This document shows, in pieces, positions 60,917 through 64,000 of a DNA stretch of 64,000 nt. Below the pieces are notes generated by a model. That model did not search any database, was not told where the DNA came from, and saw only the letters and a program-made list of their open reading frames with translations. Made by a program: the position numbers and the translations under genes. Source of the stretch: Lacticaseibacillus daqingensis. Its GTDB lineage: Bacteria > Bacillota > Bacilli > Lactobacillales > Lactobacillaceae. Within the stretch, counting starts at the first letter, position 1; the number at the start of each line of letters is the position of its first letter. The stretch covers positions 434,001 to 498,000 of the forward strand of contig NZ_RHOH01000002.1 in the NCBI RefSeq assembly GCF_003946115.1. Reading direction: 5' to 3'.

Positions 60917-61360
60917 CTAGCCCAACTTGGCCTTCACAAAACCGTTGACCACGGCCCCGTCCGCCTGACCCTTGACCTTTGGCATCAGGGCCTTCATGAC
61001 TTTGCCGAAGTCACTTTTACCGGTGGCGCCGACGGCCGCGATGGTGGCGTCCACGATCGCTTCAACCTCGGCATCGCTCAGCTGCTTAGGCAAGTAGCGC
61101 TCAACCACCGCGATTTCACCTTCCAGCTGGTCAACCAAGTCCTGCCGATCAGCCGCCTTGAAGTCCGCCAGGCTTTCCTTGCGCTGCTTCAACTCGGTTG
61201 AAAGCACCGCCTTTTCGTCGTCCGGCGTCAGCGCCTCACCCTTGGCGATCTGCTTGTTTTGCAGCGCCGCCTTGAGCATCCGAACCGTGCCCAACGTCGG
61301 CTTATCCTTTGCCTTCATTGCTTCTTTCATATCGGTGTTCAACTGATCCATTAATACCAT
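60917..61360 (-). CDS. YqeY family protein (GatB/YqeY domain)
   Basis: A 147-residue helical protein matching the YqeY family, related to the tRNA-binding tail of GatB; role in translation is inferred. Signatures include TLGTVRMLKAALQNK, the GEALTPDDE segment and the C-terminal DFGKVMKALMPKVKGQADG. AAAGGA precedes the ATG; a -10 TATAAT lies at 61396-61401. It follows rpsU, as in most firmicutes. Confidence 0.93.
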   Translation of the reverse strand: MVLMDQLNTDMKEAMKAKDKPTLGTVRMLKAALQNKQIAKGEALTPDDEKAVLSTELKQRKESLADFKAADRQDLVDQLEGEIAVVERYLPKQLSDAEVEAIVDATIAAVGATGKSDFGKVMKALMPKVKGQADGAVVNGFVKAKLG

Positions 61361-61454
61361 GTGTCCAGATCCTTTCTTTGTGCTCAGATAACCTGATTAT
61401 AGCCTTTTTGCTGGCGTTTATCGAACCGGGCTTGCGCCGGCCTCTGACGCCACA

Positions 61455-61485
61455 CAAAAACGCGACGCCCAATTGACGTCGCGTT
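61455..61485 (-). terminator. Terminator after rpsU
   Basis: A 9-bp perfect stem (61459-61467 with 61477-61485), then T-rich sequence on the minus strand, 14 bases after the rpsU stop. Confidence 0.85.
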
Positions 61486-61498
61486 CGATGATGCGCAA

Positions 61499-61675
61499 TT
61501 AGAACTTCTTGCGCTTGCGAGCTGCTTCTGACTTAAGCTTGCGCTTCACGCTTGGCTTTTCGTAGAATTCCCGCTTCCGGTATTCGGCCAATGTACCTGA
61601 CTTGGATACGGTGCGCTTGAAGCGCCGAAGAGCATCATCGAGAGATTCGTTTTTCTTAACGACCGTCTTTGCCAT
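61499..61675 (-). CDS. rpsU: Ribosomal protein S21
   Basis: 30S ribosomal protein bS21. The 58-residue protein is highly basic and shows the family sequence [13 protein letters not shown], then [27 protein letters not shown] at the C-terminus. GGAGGGAGGG precedes the ATG at 61675; the 17 residues upstream in the open frame are not part of the family. A consensus promoter lies at 61739-61767. Confidence 0.96.
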   Translation of the reverse strand: MAKTVVKKNESLDDALRRFKRTVSKSGTLAEYRKREFYEKPSVKRKLKSEAARKRKKF

Positions 61676-61738
61676 ATGATATCCCTCCCTCCGACACTGT
61701 GTAACCACCGACAGATTCATTGCCAACAGTTCTTAGCT

Positions 61739-61767
61739 ATTATACCGGACGCAAAAAATCGCGTCAA
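61739..61767 (-). promoter_or_regulatory. rpsU promoter
   Basis: Minus-strand TTGACG (61762-61767), 17-base spacer and TATAAT (61739-61744), a near-perfect promoter as expected for a ribosomal protein gene. Confidence 0.85.
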
Positions 61768-61883
61768 TACGGCATTCCCTGTTTATCGTGAAAAAAGGGA
61801 ATAATTGACGCAACTCGCCGCGATTGCCCAGCAACCTGCGCCAAATATGGTAAGATAGCGGTATCAAACGACGAGGTGACGTT

Positions 61884-62714
61884 ATGCCAACAGAAACCAA
61901 CTACTACATTATCTCCGACTCCATCGGCGAAACCGGCCTCAAGCTGGCGCAGGCCGCAGCCGCTCAGTTCGGGGATCAAACCGCGCACTACTTGCGGTTC
62001 CCGTTCACCCATGAGGAAAAGAAGCTGATGGCAACGCTGGATGCCGCCAAGCAGGATCAGGGCATCGTCATTGCCACGCTGGTCACCCCGGGGCTGGCAA
62101 AGCTTGGCAAGGACTATGCCAAGCAGATCGACCTGCCCTTCATCGATGTGATGACGCCGCTGGTTCAGTCTGTCGCCGACATGACCCACGCGACCCCAAG
62201 CGGCGTGGCGGGCGCGGTGCACGACCTGAACGAAAAATACTTCGACCGCATCTCCGCGATGGAGTTTGCCGTTTTGTACGATGACGGCAAGGACCCCAAG
62301 GGCTTCTTGGAGGCCGACATCGTGCTGCTTGGTGTCTCTCGAACCAGCAAGACCCCGCTGTCGCTGTTCCTGGCCAACCGCAATCTGAAGGTCGCCAACC
62401 TCCCGCTGGTGCCCAACGCGCACATCCCCGCTGAGATCTACAAGGTCGACCCGAAGAAGATCGTCGGCCTGACCACCGACGCCTCCGTTTTGATGGAGTT
62501 CCGACGCGAGCGCATGATCGCCTACGGACTGAACCCGGACACCGCCTACTCAGCACGCGGCCAAGTCGATGAAGAGCTGAAGTTTGCCTCAGACCTGTAC
62601 GAGAAGCTCGGCTGCATGGTCATCAATACCGCCAAGCGCTCCATCGAGGAAACCGCGATGCTGATCCTGGAACACATGAACCTCGACGCGTTCGATGACG
62701 TGGCGAAGAAGTAA
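61884..62714 (+). CDS. Pyruvate phosphate dikinase regulatory protein (PpsR/DUF299)
   Basis: A bifunctional kinase and phosphorylase family protein that controls PEP synthase or pyruvate phosphate dikinase. The 276-residue protein starts ISDSIGETG, has HATPSGVAGAVHD and the P-loop-like LGVSRTSKTPLSLFLAN (about 150-166). The target enzyme is not in the window; YqfL in Bacillus occurs near the same genes (yqeY/rpsU side). GAGGTGA precedes the ATG; an extended -10 TGG-TAAGAT is at 61848-61856. Confidence 0.92.
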   Translation: MPTETNYYIISDSIGETGLKLAQAAAAQFGDQTAHYLRFPFTHEEKKLMATLDAAKQDQGIVIATLVTPGLAKLGKDYAKQIDLPFIDVMTPLVQSVADMTHATPSGVAGAVHDLNEKYFDRISAMEFAVLYDDGKDPKGFLEADIVLLGVSRTSKTPLSLFLANRNLKVANLPLVPNAHIPAEIYKVDPKKIVGLTTDASVLMEFRRERMIAYGLNPDTAYSARGQVDEELKFASDLYEKLGCMVINTAKRSIEETAMLILEHMNLDAFDDVAKK

Positions 62715-62721
62715 GTCGTTT

Positions 62722-62760
62722 CACACAAAAAGACATCCGACTCGGATGTCTTTTTGTGTG
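62722..62760. terminator. Bidirectional terminator between ppsR and nfo
   Basis: A 19-position perfect inverted repeat (62722-62740 with 62742-62760), with A-tract and T-tract inside the arms, between the convergent stops at 62714 and 62762. Confidence 0.93.
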
Positions 62761-62761
62761 C

Positions 62762-63673
62762 TCACTGCCTTGGCGCCCCCAGTGCAGTCAGTGCGGCGGG
62801 GTCAAACCGGCCGGTGGTGAGCCAGTCGATCTCCACCCCGTAAGGAGGCTTCATCGCTTTCTTATCACTGCCCACGTACGGCGTTTCCAGGATCTTCGGA
62901 ATCGCGGTCAGCTGTGGGTGATGCACGATCGCGTTAAGGCAGTCGAAGCCAAGTGTCCCAAACCCCAGGTTGGCGTGGCGGTCCTTGTGCGCGCCCTGCG
63001 GATTCAGCGAATCGTTGACGTGCACCACCGCCAGCTTGTCCAGTCCAATGACGTGATCGAACGTGTTCAAGACGCCGTCAAAGTCGTGGGCGACCGGATA
63101 ACCCGCATCGCTCATGTGGCAAGTATCCATGGTCACCATCACCTTCTCGTTACACTGCACGCCGTCAATGATCGTGGCGAGCTCCTCAAAGGTGCGACCG
63201 ACTTCGGTGCCTTTGCCGGCCATCGTTTCCAGCGCGATCGTGACGTGTTGATCCGCGGTCAGGATCTCGTTGAGCCCCTGGGTGATCTGCGCTAGCGCCG
63301 CCGGCGCCCCGGCCCCAACGTGGGCGCCGGGGTGAAACGGCATCGTGTATGCGTGTAGCGCGTCGGCACGCGCGACCTCTTGCTGCACGAATTCCACCGC
63401 AAAGGCGAAGTTCTCTGGCTTGATCGTGTTGCCGAGGTTGACGATGTACGGCGCGTGGATCACGAGGTGTGAGAGCCTGGCCGCCTGCATCGCGGCCAGG
63501 CCTTCTGGGATGCGCATCTCGCTGGTCGGCTTGCGACGCGTGTTCTGCGGGGCGCCGGTGTAAAACTGCAAGGTGGTGGCGTGGTAGCCAACCGCCTCCG
63601 CAACGGCGCCGGGAAACATCCCTTTGCCGGACATGCTGACATTGGCACCGATCAATAATTGTTCTGAGGTCAT
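62762..63673 (-). CDS. nfo: Endonuclease IV (AP endonuclease)
   Basis: Zinc-dependent abasic-site endonuclease of base excision repair. The 303-residue protein is a TIM-barrel: [15 protein letters not shown] at the start, [59 protein letters not shown] and ILETPY supply the metal ligands. ATG at 63673 with AAAGGATG; the open frame extends 20 codons upstream without a ribosome site. Confidence 0.95.
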   Translation of the reverse strand: MTSEQLLIGANVSMSGKGMFPGAVAEAVGYHATTLQFYTGAPQNTRRKPTSEMRIPEGLAAMQAARLSHLVIHAPYIVNLGNTIKPENFAFAVEFVQQEVARADALHAYTMPFHPGAHVGAGAPAALAQITQGLNEILTADQHVTIALETMAGKGTEVGRTFEELATIIDGVQCNEKVMVTMDTCHMSDAGYPVAHDFDGVLNTFDHVIGLDKLAVVHVNDSLNPQGAHKDRHANLGFGTLGFDCLNAIVHHPQLTAIPKILETPYVGSDKKAMKPPYGVEIDWLTTGRFDPAALTALGAPRQ

Positions 63674-63704
63674 TAGGCATCCTTTCATTGCGGCGGGTAG
63701 CGAG

Positions 63705-64000
63705 TCAATCATCAGCCGAGCCGTCGTCTTCAAGCGTCACCTCGCGCGCTTCCAGCAGCCGCTGGTTGCCAGGAAGCGGCGGCGGTAGCGGCACTTCGCG
63801 AACGAACGGTTCTGGGGCGGTCGCCGGCGCTTTTTCGATCACCAGCCGGGTCTGGTCCAGTGGGTACGGCACGTTAGCCCAATCGAAGTAGTCCAACGCG
63901 ACGATCGTGCCGGTCGTGGTGCTGTGGCCCACCGGTACGATCACGCGATCACCGATCGCCATGGTGTCATCGGTGGTGCGGTACGTGTAAGGCTTGCCCT
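63705..64000 (-). CDS. Protein of unknown function (N-terminus outside window)
   Basis: The open frame runs off the right edge: codons before the ATG at 63962 read in frame ([10 protein letters not shown]), so the true start is beyond 64000. About 98 residues are visible: a small beta-rich domain ([14 protein letters not shown], then [15 protein letters not shown]) and a Pro/Glu-rich tail ([12 protein letters not shown]). Proteins with KPYTY...DDTxxxGDxVxVPxG starts exist in lactobacilli as uncharacterised small proteins. It lies 31 bases before nfo on the same strand. Confidence 0.6.
   Translation of the reverse strand, partial: GKPYTYRTTDDTMAIGDRVIVPVGHSTTTGTIVALDYFDWANVPYPLDQTRLVIEKAPATAPEPFVREVPLPPPLPGNQRLLEAREVTLEDDGSADD

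Noticed and set aside
1..64000. CRISPR arrays, tRNA or rRNA genes, prophage or insertion sequence
   Set aside because: I found no regularly spaced repeats, cloverleaf genes, rRNA, transposase or phage structural genes when reading through the window. A tool scan could still find a short element.

Overview
The window looks like chromosome of a high-GC lactobacillus (Lactobacillaceae, about 60% G+C by eye). Supporting signs are the gene order (era-recO, glyQS-dnaG-rpoD, hslV-hslU-xerC-trmFO-topA, rpsU-yqeY-phoH-ybeY), a mevalonate isoprenoid operon, a C69 dipeptidase, DUF3278 membrane proteins, strong AGGAGG ribosome sites and frequent TTG/GTG starts. The species cannot be named from the sequence alone. 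Most genes are on the minus strand.

Layout. 0.1-3.1 kb: mevalonate operon mvk-mvaD-fni, without the usual phosphomevalonate kinase. 3.1-8.3 kb: an rRNA methyltransferase, an FtsX/MacB-like membrane protein, sufT, a tautomerase and a YitT protein. 8.5-10.2 kb: dipeptidase and a DUF6176 gene. 10.3-18.3 kb: information-processing block glyQ-glyS-dnaG-rpoD-trmK-nif3 with a glycine T-box and an attenuator-like hairpin before dnaG. 18.5-22.2 kb: accessory genes (Fic, GNAT, LOG, TetR) and a lone CopY with two cop boxes. 22.2-32.6 kb: conserved block galM, hslUV, xerC, trmFO, topA, dprA (frameshifted), rnhB, rbgA. 32.7-46.0 kb: accessory block with an XRE plus three DUF3278 genes, a PucR-type regulator divergent from an SDR/acetoacetate decarboxylase/nitroreductase operon, an XRE-PLDNc-ABC cassette with a split permease, two unknown genes behind a riboswitch-like leader, and an SRA-domain protein. 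46.0-50.8 kb: ctpA-yozE-msrA-ypmS-ypmR-degV. 51.0-54.2 kb: hemolysin III, MalY-type lyase, PadR/DUF1129. 54.3-61.8 kb: recO-era-cdd-dgkA-ybeY-yqfF-phoH-yqeY-rpsU. 61.9-64.0 kb: ppsR, nfo and a partial gene.

Main points of interest. (1) A leader at 45049-45179 has the helices, pseudoknot and conserved bases of the SAM-I/SAM-IV riboswitch clan plus mutually exclusive terminator and antiterminator. It controls two unknown proteins and would be unusual in lactobacilli. (2) The operon at 37113-39502 matches the CLA-DH/CLA-DC/CLA-ER set that saturates linoleic acid in Lactobacillus plantarum, with its own PucR regulator and palindromic sites. (3) There are frameshifts in dprA and an ABC permease, a missing mevalonate-pathway kinase, a CopY lacking one metal-binding cysteine, a Fic protein with Gln in place of the catalytic His, and a fold-back repeat between cdd and dgkA.
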